From positions 39,323-85,837 of the forward strand of contig DFXX01000025.1 in NCBI GenBank assembly GCA_002381765.1: 46,515 nucleotides of DNA. The letters are read 5' to 3'. Positions 39,605 through 46,515 of this stretch are shown piece after piece; within the stretch, counting starts at the first letter, position 1, and each line of letters opens with the position of its first letter. The translations under genes and the position numbers were made by a program. Under the pieces are notes generated by a model. It did no database searches. It was not told the DNA's origin and worked only from the letters and a program-made list of their open reading frames with translations. This DNA is from Bacteriovoracaceae bacterium UBA4097. Its GTDB lineage: Bacteria; Bdellovibrionota; Bacteriovoracia; Bacteriovoracales; Bacteriovoracaceae.

Positions 39605-40595
39605 AGAACTCTTTCATTTTGATCATAAGAATATTGAGAATGAAGTAAGGGAGAGGCCAGGGCATTATAAGGATCTTCATCCTGAAGCTCTTTACACTTC
39701 TTATGAAGATCTTGTGAGTATCCTAAAAGGGCCCTGGGTTACCGGGACTTGGATAGATTTAGGGGCCGGAGTGGGTCTATCCTCACTTATGTATGCCTGT
39801 CTTTATCCAGATCGGAAGAGCATTGCCATTGAAAGTGATACGGCCCGAATAGATGCTGGAATAAAGAAGAGAGATACCTTAGGTCTATTAAACTGCGAAT
39901 TCATCCATGATGATTTAGAGACTTGTATGCTTCCTGACGGGGAGACTTACTTTCTGTATTTCCCAACTGGGATGGTGTTAGACCGCATACTGTGTGAGCT
40001 GAGGCATCTTGAAAAGTTCAAGAGACTGATTGCCATTGAATCCCACGGAGATTTACTTTCCAGACTGGAAAAGGAGAATTGGCTTCATCCAGTCGGAACT
40101 ATTCCTTTAAAAGCTCCGAGGCACCATCCTGAGGCCGTCGTCTATGAAAGAGTAATCGCCCCAGCTGAATATGGTCCTCATCAGATCAGCTTTTTAAATA
40201 AGCTTTTGTGCATTGAAGACAAAGATTACTCTCAATGGATAGGGGAGAGCAGAGGGCTTGAATGGCTAAGTGGGGATCAGTACCAACTAGTATATCCTCC
40301 AAGAACGATCAGGTGGAGTCAGGTGCAAAAGATCATAAATGAAGAGGATCTGGATGAGCGAAGTTATTTTTTAGTTAAGTTACGAAGACACTCACCCCTT
40401 GTCATTCAGACACATGATAGGAAGCTAGATGGAAGCATACGCAAAATAGTTGTTTCTCCCAGCTTTAAGGTAGAATTATCTAGTGGAGAGTTGATAGAAT
40501 GGGAGGATATAAAGAGTATCAAATGGAGAGATATATTATGTTTCGATTCCTCATCGGGCTACTGCTGCTTACCTCCTGCTCCATGGGAGAAATAA
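39567..40595 (+). CDS. SAM-binding methyltransferase-like protein
   Basis: A 342-aa protein. The N-terminal half has a class I SAM-binding fold, with motif I WIDLGAGVGLSSL (residues 62-74), the acidic E89 in AIESD, and a later FIHDDLE. The C-terminal half is of unknown type. No signal peptide is seen. I chose ATG 39567, preceded by AAGG, over a TTG at 39549. The start lies 38 bp inside the barrel gene and its end overlaps the next gene by 58 bp, so the genes are tightly linked. The substrate is unknown. Confidence 0.78.
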   Translation: MTSSSIVPWQYFKELFHFDHKNIENEVRERPGHYKDLHPEALYTSYEDLVSILKGPWVTGTWIDLGAGVGLSSLMYACLYPDRKSIAIESDTARIDAGIKKRDTLGLLNCEFIHDDLETCMLPDGETYFLYFPTGMVLDRILCELRHLEKFKRLIAIESHGDLLSRLEKENWLHPVGTIPLKAPRHHPEAVVYERVIAPAEYGPHQISFLNKLLCIEDKDYSQWIGESRGLEWLSGDQYQLVYPPRTIRWSQVQKIINEEDLDERSYFLVKLRRHSPLVIQTHDRKLDGSIRKIVVSPSFKVELSSGELIEWEDIKSIKWRDILCFDSSSGYCCLPPAPWEK

Positions 40596-41566
40596 AATCC
40601 GGTGGAGATAAAAGTTATATCTATGATTCAGCAAATACCTACACACTTTCAGAGCTGAAGGCCATGTCACCTCATCTGATCGAGGTCTCTAGTCGCCCGC
40701 CCAGAGAAGGTCAGTTAGAAAAGTTATTTGGTCCTTCTCAGAATCCTATCAGAAGAGTGGGGGTCATTGTTTTTGAGAGCATGATTCAACCGACATGGAA
40801 TGGGATTGCTTCGCATGATAAAATTTATCTCTCCAAGACTGGCAAGCAGCTTCTCACAGAAGAGTTACTAAAAATTTGGGATGAAGGTTTTCCGATTCTA
40901 AATCCTGAATCGGTCTATATCTCCTCCTCAGATATTAAGGCATCAGAAGAGCTTCATAAGTATGGGCAGAAGGTCGATGATCACGTACTGGGTCCAAGAA
41001 AGATTCTTGGACCTGATGACATTTTCTACTTAAGTAAGGGAAAGCTGACAACGACTGAGACCGTTTTAAACCCAAGAGGAATGAGGGATCTTTCTTTTGT
41101 TATGGTTCCGGCATATGAACTTATGGGAGGACCTAAGTGGTCAGAGCATAATAAGCATTTCATGAATGCTCTTATGAGTGAACTTAAACTTGATGCTGCG
41201 ATTATCATCATGAGCAAGTTATCCTGGACAAGTGATAAACTGGTGAAGAACTCTGATGTTCATATTCCAGAGGAGATGAAAATCGAATTAATGAGCTCCT
41301 TACTTATTTCTCCCGAGAAATATCACCAGAGACTTTCAAAACTGGGGAATAAGACCAGACCCAATGTGACTCTTTGCTATAGAAGTTTTGAAGGGGAGTT
41401 AAAAATTCCTTTAAATCTTAACTTCACTCAGGAAGAATTTAATTTTGAAACTATTCTGAAAGAAGTTCTCAATCCTGCTGTAAAATCTTATAAAGATCTG
41501 GCCATCATGATGATGGAGCAAATGAATAATGAAATAGAAAAGACGCATCATGATGGAAAGATCTGA
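40538..41566 (+). CDS. Lipoprotein of unknown function
   Basis: A 342-aa lipoprotein. The signal peptide ends in LTSC with lipidated Cys14 followed by Ser. The mature part has no family I recognise. A beta-alpha pattern around VGVIVFESMIQPTW and a later LDAAIIIMSKLSW hints at an alpha/beta domain of the kind seen in polymer-associated periplasmic proteins. GGAGAG seven bases upstream sets ATG 40538, inside the previous gene by 58 bp. It overlaps the exporter gene by 17 bp. Confidence 0.78.
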   Translation: MFRFLIGLLLLTSCSMGEIKSGGDKSYIYDSANTYTLSELKAMSPHLIEVSSRPPREGQLEKLFGPSQNPIRRVGVIVFESMIQPTWNGIASHDKIYLSKTGKQLLTEELLKIWDEGFPILNPESVYISSSDIKASEELHKYGQKVDDHVLGPRKILGPDDIFYLSKGKLTTTETVLNPRGMRDLSFVMVPAYELMGGPKWSEHNKHFMNALMSELKLDAAIIIMSKLSWTSDKLVKNSDVHIPEEMKIELMSSLLISPEKYHQRLSKLGNKTRPNVTLCYRSFEGELKIPLNLNFTQEEFNFETILKEVLNPAVKSYKDLAIMMMEQMNNEIEKTHHDGKI

Positions 41567-42764
41567 GTTCATAAGAAAGGTAAAATTCGTCACTAAGTTT
41601 GGACGAGTCTTGCATGCTGTTGGTTCACCTGCTCATACGCTGGAATCTACCATGCAGGATATGTGTCGCTTATTTGATATTAAGGGAAATATCGTCTCTC
41701 TTCCCACTGCCATATTTTCTTCCTTTAGTTATGAAGATGAGGACATCACTAAAATTCATCGAGTAGAACCTGTAGGAGTTGATTTAGGTAAACTCTCTCA
41801 AGTAGATCTGGTCTCTCAAGAAGTCATTCAAGGAGTCATTTCCTATGAAGAGGGAAGTCAGAAGCTGGATGATATTATGGAAGCAGCCGATCCTTATAGT
41901 AATAGCATCAGAGTACTGTGCTTTTTATTATCAGCTTCCGGATTTATGGTTCTTTTTGGAGGAACATGGGGAGATCTCTTTGCTTCTCTTATTATTGGTC
42001 TTTTAATGGGATGCCTTTCACTATTGAGGCCTCTAGGAGTTGTCGCTCAGTTGTTTGAAGCCATGGTTGCCATCATTGCAGCATTGGTGGCCTATCTGCT
42101 GGCCAAGATCGTTCCAGATTTGAATGTGGGAATTATTATCCTCTCTGGTCTGATTATCTTTTTACCTGGACTCAATATCACCTTGGCCATAGCTGAAATA
42201 GCCACCCATAATCTCACCTCTGGAACGTCCCGTTTGGTGGGAGGGATCATGATTCTTCTAAAACTTACCTTCGGTGTTTTTATAGGAAGCAGAATAGCCA
42301 GTTGGTTTCATTTTCCTTCACTTGATCTAACTTTCTCACATATTCCTCCCTGGTTCATCATCATTACTCTCCCCTTAACAGCCCTTATGTCCACAGTGAA
42401 TTTTAAGGCCATAAGAAGCGATGCTGTTTGGGTTACTCTGGCCGGTATTTTTGGTTTTTGCTGCTCAAAGCTTGGCTCCTATTATTTGGGCCCAGAGCTA
42501 GGAATCTTTTTTGGAGGAGCTTGTGTGGGCTCTGCGGCCAATCTCTTTGCTCGCATTCAGAATAGACCTTCCAGTATTTTTCAATTTCCGGGAATCATTC
42601 TTCTGGTTCCAGGATCTATTGGTTATCGATCCATAAGCTTTCTTTTTGAAAAGGATGTGCTAGGCGGAATCGATACGGCCTTTACCATGGTGACCTTAGT
42701 TCTCTCACTGGTAGTAGGAATCTTTGTGGGTAATACCTTGATTAAGCCTCGTAGTAGTTTGTGA
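41550..42764 (+). CDS. ThrE-type threonine/serine exporter family protein
   Basis: A 404-aa inner-membrane protein with about ten hydrophobic helices from residue about 115. The N-terminal soluble part (GRVLHAVGSPAHTLESTMQDM) and the following helices match the ThrE domain (YjjP-like). The last four or five helices (ALMSTVNFKAIRS, FQFPGIILLVPGSIGYRS) match the ThrE_2 domain (YjjB-like). Both halves are fused in one chain, as in Corynebacterium ThrE. Amino-acid or small-organic-acid export is the likely role. It is the last gene of the chain. Confidence 0.88.
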   Translation: MMERSEFIRKVKFVTKFGRVLHAVGSPAHTLESTMQDMCRLFDIKGNIVSLPTAIFSSFSYEDEDITKIHRVEPVGVDLGKLSQVDLVSQEVIQGVISYEEGSQKLDDIMEAADPYSNSIRVLCFLLSASGFMVLFGGTWGDLFASLIIGLLMGCLSLLRPLGVVAQLFEAMVAIIAALVAYLLAKIVPDLNVGIIILSGLIIFLPGLNITLAIAEIATHNLTSGTSRLVGGIMILLKLTFGVFIGSRIASWFHFPSLDLTFSHIPPWFIIITLPLTALMSTVNFKAIRSDAVWVTLAGIFGFCCSKLGSYYLGPELGIFFGGACVGSAANLFARIQNRPSSIFQFPGIILLVPGSIGYRSISFLFEKDVLGGIDTAFTMVTLVLSLVVGIFVGNTLIKPRSSL

Positions 42765-42927
42765 TTGACACCTTTTAAATTTAAAGACTTGTAAGATTTT
42801 ACGCCTCATCCACTGGTCCTATAGTGAGAAATGACAACTATTTTGCCGACTTGAGAGCAATCTCTCTGTAGGGGCATACTTGAAGTAAGAAAAGTATCTC
42901 TCATTGCTTTAACCAAGGAAGGTATCA

Positions 42928-43587
42928 ATGATGAAGCTCGTACTTCTTAGTCTGGTGCTGATCCTCATGGGCTGTAAACCCGCCACCGATGCTTGCTCCA
43001 ATGTTCAAGAACAAGAAATGACCCAAAGTGATACCTGCAAAACAGATCCCCCCTCCTTGCCGGATCCTGTAGGGGAGATACCTAACGAAGCTCTGCTCTT
43101 TAGCACTTCCGTGATCTTTACTAATTTTGAAAGAGAGCAGGAAGAAAAAGTTCATAAGGCCCTGGAGATTATCAAGGCCGTGGTGGCCAGCCGCGAGTTT
43201 AGAAAAAGAGTCTACCATTTTACTTATAATGGGAAGCAGGCCTTCGTTGATAATCAGGGTTATAGCAATGAAGACATTTATCAAATTCTGCTTAATGCAT
43301 CGGAGAAACTCAATCCCGGCAACGATCATGAGATGGATCTGGACCTGGAGCTCTACTATTCTTATAAAAACACCGTTGGGTATACCTATCCCAATGTTAT
43401 GAGAATTTGGATGAATACCAAGTACTTCAATGTCTATACTCCCGCAGAAGTCGCAGGAAATATCTTTCATGAATGGACGCATAAACTCGGTTTTACTCAC
43501 GACACTCAGTATTCGGCTGCTCGGGATGCTTCGGTTCCCTATGCCCTGGGATATATAATCAGAAATTTGGGTAAGCACTATGAATAG
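42928..43587 (+). CDS. Metzincin-like zinc metalloprotease lipoprotein
   Basis: A 219-aa lipoprotein with lipobox LMGC (Cys16) and a Cys-containing linker (ACSNVQEQ, DTCKTD). Near the C terminus lies H181-E182-x-x-H185-x-x-G-x-x-H191 (HEWTHKLGFTHD), the extended zinc motif of metzincins. No Met-turn is obvious in the remaining 28 residues. It is much smaller than most metzincins, so activity is plausible but unproven. AAGGAAGG precedes the ATG pair at 42928. A perfect TTGACA lies right after the upstream stop, but no well-spaced -10 follows. A 217-codon frame on the other strand is a shadow. Confidence 0.83.
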   Translation: MMKLVLLSLVLILMGCKPATDACSNVQEQEMTQSDTCKTDPPSLPDPVGEIPNEALLFSTSVIFTNFEREQEEKVHKALEIIKAVVASREFRKRVYHFTYNGKQAFVDNQGYSNEDIYQILLNASEKLNPGNDHEMDLDLELYYSYKNTVGYTYPNVMRIWMNTKYFNVYTPAEVAGNIFHEWTHKLGFTHDTQYSAARDASVPYALGYIIRNLGKHYE

Positions 43588-43679
43588 GTGAGGAAATTTA
43601 CCTCGATGGGGCCGCCAAAAAGGCCCTTATTCTTGGCATCAGGTCTGCTACTTCCTGGGTAAGCAACCAGGAGGAAGAT

Positions 43680-43973
43680 ATGGCAAATCAAAACAAAAAT
43701 GCTGAAGATAAGGGAAGTCTAAGTCAAAAGGGTGAGAGTATCGGCGAAGGCAATCTGGATTCAAGACTGGCTACCGACGATTCTGATAATGCAGGGGCCA
43801 CTTACAGTGAAAACTTAATGAGTGATGCCGATAAAGAGGTCAGAGAGAATGAAGAGGCTTCTCTTCAAGACGATACCTATGCTTTTGATTCTGATAATAC
43901 CGGAAGTGAAGACTATCATGATGCCTTTGATGGCGATGAATATGATGAAGGCTTCGATGATGCCAATATTTAA
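43680..43973 (+). CDS. Highly acidic small protein of unknown function
   Basis: A 97-aa protein composed mostly of Asp, Glu, Ser, Asn and Gly (DAFDGDEYDEGFDDANI at the end), with few hydrophobic residues and no signal peptide. It is likely disordered. A strong AGGAGG seven bases before the ATG and a hairpin terminator after it support expression. The acidic tail could bind calcium or basic proteins. This is inferred from composition only. Confidence 0.65.
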   Translation: MANQNKNAEDKGSLSQKGESIGEGNLDSRLATDDSDNAGATYSENLMSDADKEVRENEEASLQDDTYAFDSDNTGSEDYHDAFDGDEYDEGFDDANI

Positions 43974-44014
43974 CCATTGATTAAGAGCAAAAAGATATTT
44001 TGATTTCATTAAGG

Positions 44015-44043
44015 TTGGGCCGGCCGGGGGTTGGCCCAATTTA
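44015..44043 (+). terminator. Hairpin terminator after the acidic protein gene
   Basis: TTGGGCC (44015-44021) pairs with GGCCCAA (44033-44039) over 7 bp, with an 11-nt G-rich loop. TTTAT follows. Confidence 0.55.
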
Positions 44044-44140
44044 TACTCAAGAAAAATTCTGATTTAAACCATTGTAAAACGATAAAAAACTTTTTTCACT
44101 CTGTGCGCTAGTCAGGCAGCGGGCCTAATGATCGCTGTGC

Positions 44141-44183
44141 TTCTATGCAGTCGCAGCATAGAAATAAAAAGTGTCTTTTTATT
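44141..44183 (+). repeat. Two adjacent perfect hairpins upstream of a lipoprotein gene
   Basis: Hairpin 1 has arms TTCTATGC (44141-44148) and GCATAGAA (44156-44163) with a 7-nt loop. Hairpin 2 has arms AATAAAAAG (44163-44171) and CTTTTTATT (44175-44183) with a 3-nt loop, and shares base 44163 with the first. They lie in the 260-bp gap before the lipoprotein gene at 44235. The rest of that gap shows no further feature besides the terminator above. They could be leader RNA structures. Confidence 0.5.
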
Positions 44184-44234
44184 ATTTCTTGATAGCTTCA
44201 CTTTCGATGTTTTTCTCAACTTGAAGGAGATCTT

Positions 44235-44741
44235 ATGCGATTACTTCCCTTATTACTTATTCTTAGTTTTGTAGTTGCTTGTGGAAAAGACAGCACTAAT
44301 TCTGTTAGCCGAGAATCCAGCAGACAGAATCAAGATGAAACTTGTTTGCTCAATGGGGTAGAGGTTGAGTGTAAGTCTCTGCGTGGAGCAGACGGACTGG
44401 GCGTAGATCTACTGGATACAGTTATCGATGCACCTGTAGAGATGAATGATTCAGAGATAATTTTTTTGCAAGCAAAAAGCTCATACGCTGAGGGGAGAAG
44501 AATCAGTTGTAAGAGTGAAGTAAACAGTGGAGAGGTCTATCGTTACTCGCTAAACGGAAATACCCTTCGCCTTGAAACAAAAAATGGTAAATACACTATG
44601 AGAAGACTTAATAATGAAGACAAGGGAATTCTAGGAACTTGGTCGTGGAAGGGCTACATCGATGAGGGGACTCATGTGATCAAGACTATTTCATTTATCG
44701 GAACTGATCGAATTATTATCAAAACTCACTGTGAACTTTAA
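44235..44741 (+). CDS. Small lipoprotein of unknown function
   Basis: A 168-aa lipoprotein with lipobox VVAC (Cys16) and a mature part rich in charged residues. Four further cysteines (in DETCLLNG, VECKSL, RISCKSE and near the C terminus, THCEL) could make disulfides. The second half looks beta-rich (YRYSLNGNTLRLETKNGKYTMRRL), similar to small lipocalin-like lipoproteins, but I recognise no family. AAGGAG lies before the ATG. Confidence 0.72.
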   Translation: MRLLPLLLILSFVVACGKDSTNSVSRESSRQNQDETCLLNGVEVECKSLRGADGLGVDLLDTVIDAPVEMNDSEIIFLQAKSSYAEGRRISCKSEVNSGEVYRYSLNGNTLRLETKNGKYTMRRLNNEDKGILGTWSWKGYIDEGTHVIKTISFIGTDRIIIKTHCEL

Positions 44742-44748
44742 ATAAAAA

Positions 44749-44777
44749 ATAGGCCCGTATGAAATCTACGGGCCTAT
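44749..44777. terminator. Bidirectional terminator between lipoprotein gene and fadA
   Basis: ATAGGCCCGTA (44749-44759) pairs perfectly with TACGGGCCTAT (44767-44777) over 11 bp, with a 7-nt loop. The minus strand continues into a T-rich stretch (TTTTTTATTT), so it serves fadA best. The plus-strand U-tract is poor. Confidence 0.88.
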
Positions 44778-44788
44778 CCACTTCATTT

Positions 44789-45955
44789 TTAATCTAAATT
44801 TTCAATAACAGTTGCAACCCCTTGGCCCAATCCAATACACATAGTCGCAAGTCCATACTTCTTATTATTTTCTCTTAGCTGATGAGCAAGTGTTCCCACG
44901 ATTCTTGCACCCGAACACCCCAAGGGATGTCCCAGAGCAATCGCTCCACCATTGAGGTTAACTCGCTTATCCATGCTTTCCAAAAGGCCCAGATCTTTCA
45001 GAACAGGAATCGATTGAGCGGCAAAGGCTTCATTCAGCTCTATAATGTCCATCTGATCCATTTTGAGTTTTGCCCGCTCCAATGCCTTCTTGGAGGATGA
45101 AACTGGCCCATAGCCCATAATAGAGGGCTCACAGCCGGTGCTAGCAAGTGAGAGGATGCGAGCAATTGGTTTTAGTCCCAGTGCTTTTGCTTTTTCTTCA
45201 CTCATCACAAGGACACTTGAGGCGCCATCTGAAAGGGCCGAAGAATTTCCGGCGGTGACTGTACCACTGCGGGGATCAAAGACCGCAGGGAGTTTGGCGA
45301 GGGTTTCGACCGTTGTTTCAGGTCGAACCACTTCATCCACCGCGATCATGGCAGGTACACCCATTTCATCATGTCCAGGAGTTGCCACCATTTCATTTTT
45401 AAAGCGTCCTTTCAAGGTCGCCTCATGGGCCCTCTGGTGAGAGCGGCTCGCAAACTCATCCTGCTGAGTTCTGCCCACTCCATGCATACGGGCCAGAAGC
45501 TCTGCAGTAAGACCCATAGAGCCCGCACCTTTAGAAGTCGTCTTGGCCAGCGCTGGATTGAAATCCACTCCATGGTGCATGGGCACATGTCCCATATGCT
45601 CTACACCACCGCAGAGATAAACATCGCCTTGGCCTGACCAAATTCCCTGAACGGCCATATGAATAGCCGTCATGGAGGAGCCGCACAGACGGTTCACGGT
45701 TTGTGCGGAAACGGTCTTAGGAATTTCAGTTAGAAGAGCAGCATTTCTTCCAATATTATAACACTGCTCAAGAGTCTGCTGAACGCATCCCCAGATAATA
45801 TCCTCGATCTCGGCGGGATTAACTTTGGGATTACGCTTTAGGATCTCACGCATGAGATGAGCTGAAAGCTCTTCTGCGCGAATATTGCGGTAAGCTCCCG
45901 CCTTGGATTTGGCCATGGGAGTTCTGATGGCATCGACAATTACTGCATTTTTCAT
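44789..45955 (-). CDS. fadA: Acetyl-CoA C-acyltransferase FadA (beta-oxidation thiolase)
   Basis: A 388-aa thiolase, the last step of fatty-acid beta-oxidation. The nucleophile C91 is in NRLCGSSMTA, then NEAFAAQ, GGAIALGHPLGCSGAR and the second cysteine in TMCIGLGQG. These features, with GHPLGCSGAR, place it in the FadA group, distinct from the FadI-like thiolase at 24297. It follows fadB by 9 bp on the same strand, as in fadBA operons. Confidence 0.96.
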   Translation of the reverse strand: MKNAVIVDAIRTPMAKSKAGAYRNIRAEELSAHLMREILKRNPKVNPAEIEDIIWGCVQQTLEQCYNIGRNAALLTEIPKTVSAQTVNRLCGSSMTAIHMAVQGIWSGQGDVYLCGGVEHMGHVPMHHGVDFNPALAKTTSKGAGSMGLTAELLARMHGVGRTQQDEFASRSHQRAHEATLKGRFKNEMVATPGHDEMGVPAMIAVDEVVRPETTVETLAKLPAVFDPRSGTVTAGNSSALSDGASSVLVMSEEKAKALGLKPIARILSLASTGCEPSIMGYGPVSSSKKALERAKLKMDQMDIIELNEAFAAQSIPVLKDLGLLESMDKRVNLNGGAIALGHPLGCSGARIVGTLAHQLRENNKKYGLATMCIGLGQGVATVIENLD

Positions 45956-45964
45956 ATCTACCTC

Positions 45965-46515
45965 TTAATAATAAGTTTTATTGTTTTTAGCGAGATCCTT
46001 CATGAACGGAGTGAGTTCGTAAAGCTTTCCGATCTCAAGATACTTCGCTGATTCTTCCTCAAGCTTTTTCAGCCCAATAGTATCAGCGTACTTTAAGGCA
46101 CCCGCTCTAAAGGGAGGAAAGCCCAGACCAAGAAGAAGACCCATATCCACTTCAGTCGCGGTATTTACAATTTTATCTTCCAGACAGCGGGAAGCTTCGA
46201 TGATCATAGGGATCATCATGCGCATGATGATTTCTTCGTCCGAGATCTCAATTTGTTTTGTAATCACTGGCTTAATCAGTTCATAAACCGCAGGGTTAAC
46301 TTTTTTAACTGGTTTCCCTTTTTTATCATTCTCGTATTCATAAAAGCCTTTTGAGTTTTTTTGTCCATAACGGTTATTCTCAAACATCACCTCGAGAATA
46401 GTCTTTGCTTGATAGGCCATGCGATCGGGAAATGCATCTGCCATAATCTTAGAAGCATGAACTCCGGTATCGATACCCACCACATCTAAGAGATAGGCCG
46501 GACCCATGGGCCAGC
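45965..46515 (-). CDS. fadB: Fatty-acid oxidation complex alpha subunit, C-terminal part
   Basis: The frame is open to the window edge, so only the C-terminal 183 codons are present. They read WPMGPAYLLDVVGIDTG, then NRYGQKNSKGFYEY and GLLLGLGFPPFRAGALKYAD. These are the second 3-hydroxyacyl-CoA dehydrogenase C-terminal domain of FadB-type trifunctional proteins. The hydratase and NAD-binding parts lie outside. Together with fadA this encodes the beta-oxidation complex. Confidence 0.93.
   Translation of the reverse strand, partial: WPMGPAYLLDVVGIDTGVHASKIMADAFPDRMAYQAKTILEVMFENNRYGQKNSKGFYEYENDKKGKPVKKVNPAVYELIKPVITKQIEISDEEIIMRMMIPMIIEASRCLEDKIVNTATEVDMGLLLGLGFPPFRAGALKYADTIGLKKLEEESAKYLEIGKLYELTPFMKDLAKNNKTYY

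Noticed and set aside
42925..43578. 217-codon open frame antisense to the metzincin-like lipoprotein
   Set aside because: No ribosome binding site, and an unnatural composition. The plus-strand frame has a lipobox and zinc motif and an SD, so the antisense frame is a shadow.
44128..44300. Open frame starting at ATG 44128 through the tandem hairpins
   Set aside because: No adequate SD; it runs out of frame into the lipoprotein gene, and the sequence is explained by hairpins.
1..46515. tRNA, rRNA, CRISPR or insertion sequence
   Set aside because: No tRNA-like T-loop sequence, no regular spaced repeats and no transposase were seen on reading the intergenic stretches. A dedicated tRNA or IS scan was not run.

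Overview
The window is a gene-dense stretch of a Gram-negative bacterial chromosome with about 50 genes and an estimated GC in the low 40s. It has no rRNA, tRNA, CRISPR array, insertion sequence or prophage that I can see. The gene content suggests Bdellovibrionota, most likely a Bacteriovorax- or Peredibacter-like lineage. The hints are an Agl/Glt-type (adventurous-gliding-like) motor operon, many lipoproteins and secreted proteases, a DUF4442/hot-dog set, a class Ia RNR controlled by NrdR, and very tight packing with overlapping genes. This placement is an inference from gene content, not from a marker gene.

Layout. 1-8548: envelope motor operon. It begins with the 3' end of a probable repeat protein and a small secreted protein, then has a long structured leader, then ExbB/TolQ, two ExbD/TolR proteins, a 954-aa TPR protein, a TPR lipoprotein and an FHA-TM-TonB-like (AgmX/PglI C-terminal domain) protein. 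A strong terminator follows. 8589-9948: Dps and a ZIP metal transporter. 10029-13556: two NrdR boxes, nrdB, nrdA and a terminator. 13559-17386: a membrane-anchored methyltransferase, a small outer-membrane barrel, a cysteine-rich copper-storage-like protein, a secreted protein of unknown function, a response regulator with a degenerate PilZ-like domain, and exported MsrA. 17608-22794: an RNA m5C methyltransferase, Ung, a DnaQ-type exonuclease fused to a decayed Cho/UvrC-like half, a QueD-like protein, a ceramidase-like membrane hydrolase and two unknown genes.

22791-26763 is a fatty-acyl/CoA island: TetR, two hot-dog proteins and, divergently, a thiolase, a third hot-dog protein and a methyltransferase. 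A perfect 14-bp palindrome sits where both divergent promoters overlap. 26743-28777 holds a putative 22-aa membrane microprotein, a redoxin and a di-heme peroxidase. 28942-31057 holds YebC/TACO1, FabH and a small secreted protein. 31089-32650 is a two-subunit class I fumarase whose alpha subunit carries a histone-H1-like Lys/Ala tail. 32726-33690 holds Hsp20 behind a sigma-32-like promoter, and OsmC. 33452-35757 holds a subtilase whose disordered C-terminal tail is encoded antisense to osmC, and YceI. 35867-36739 is a LysR regulator.

36779-42764 is a four-gene chain of overlapping reading frames: an outer-membrane barrel with an N-terminal zinc protease domain, a SAM-binding protein, a lipoprotein and a ThrE-type exporter. 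42928-44741 holds three small envelope-type genes, one of them a metzincin-like lipoprotein. 44789-46515 is fadA and the truncated fadB of beta-oxidation.

Functionally, the window combines envelope mechanics and secreted proteolysis with fatty-acid turnover (FadBA, a second thiolase, hot-dog thioesterases, FabH) and oxidative or protein stress protection (Dps, MsrA, peroxidase, redoxin, OsmC, Hsp20). Convergent neighbours frequently overlap by 4-27 bp, and in one case by 239 bp.
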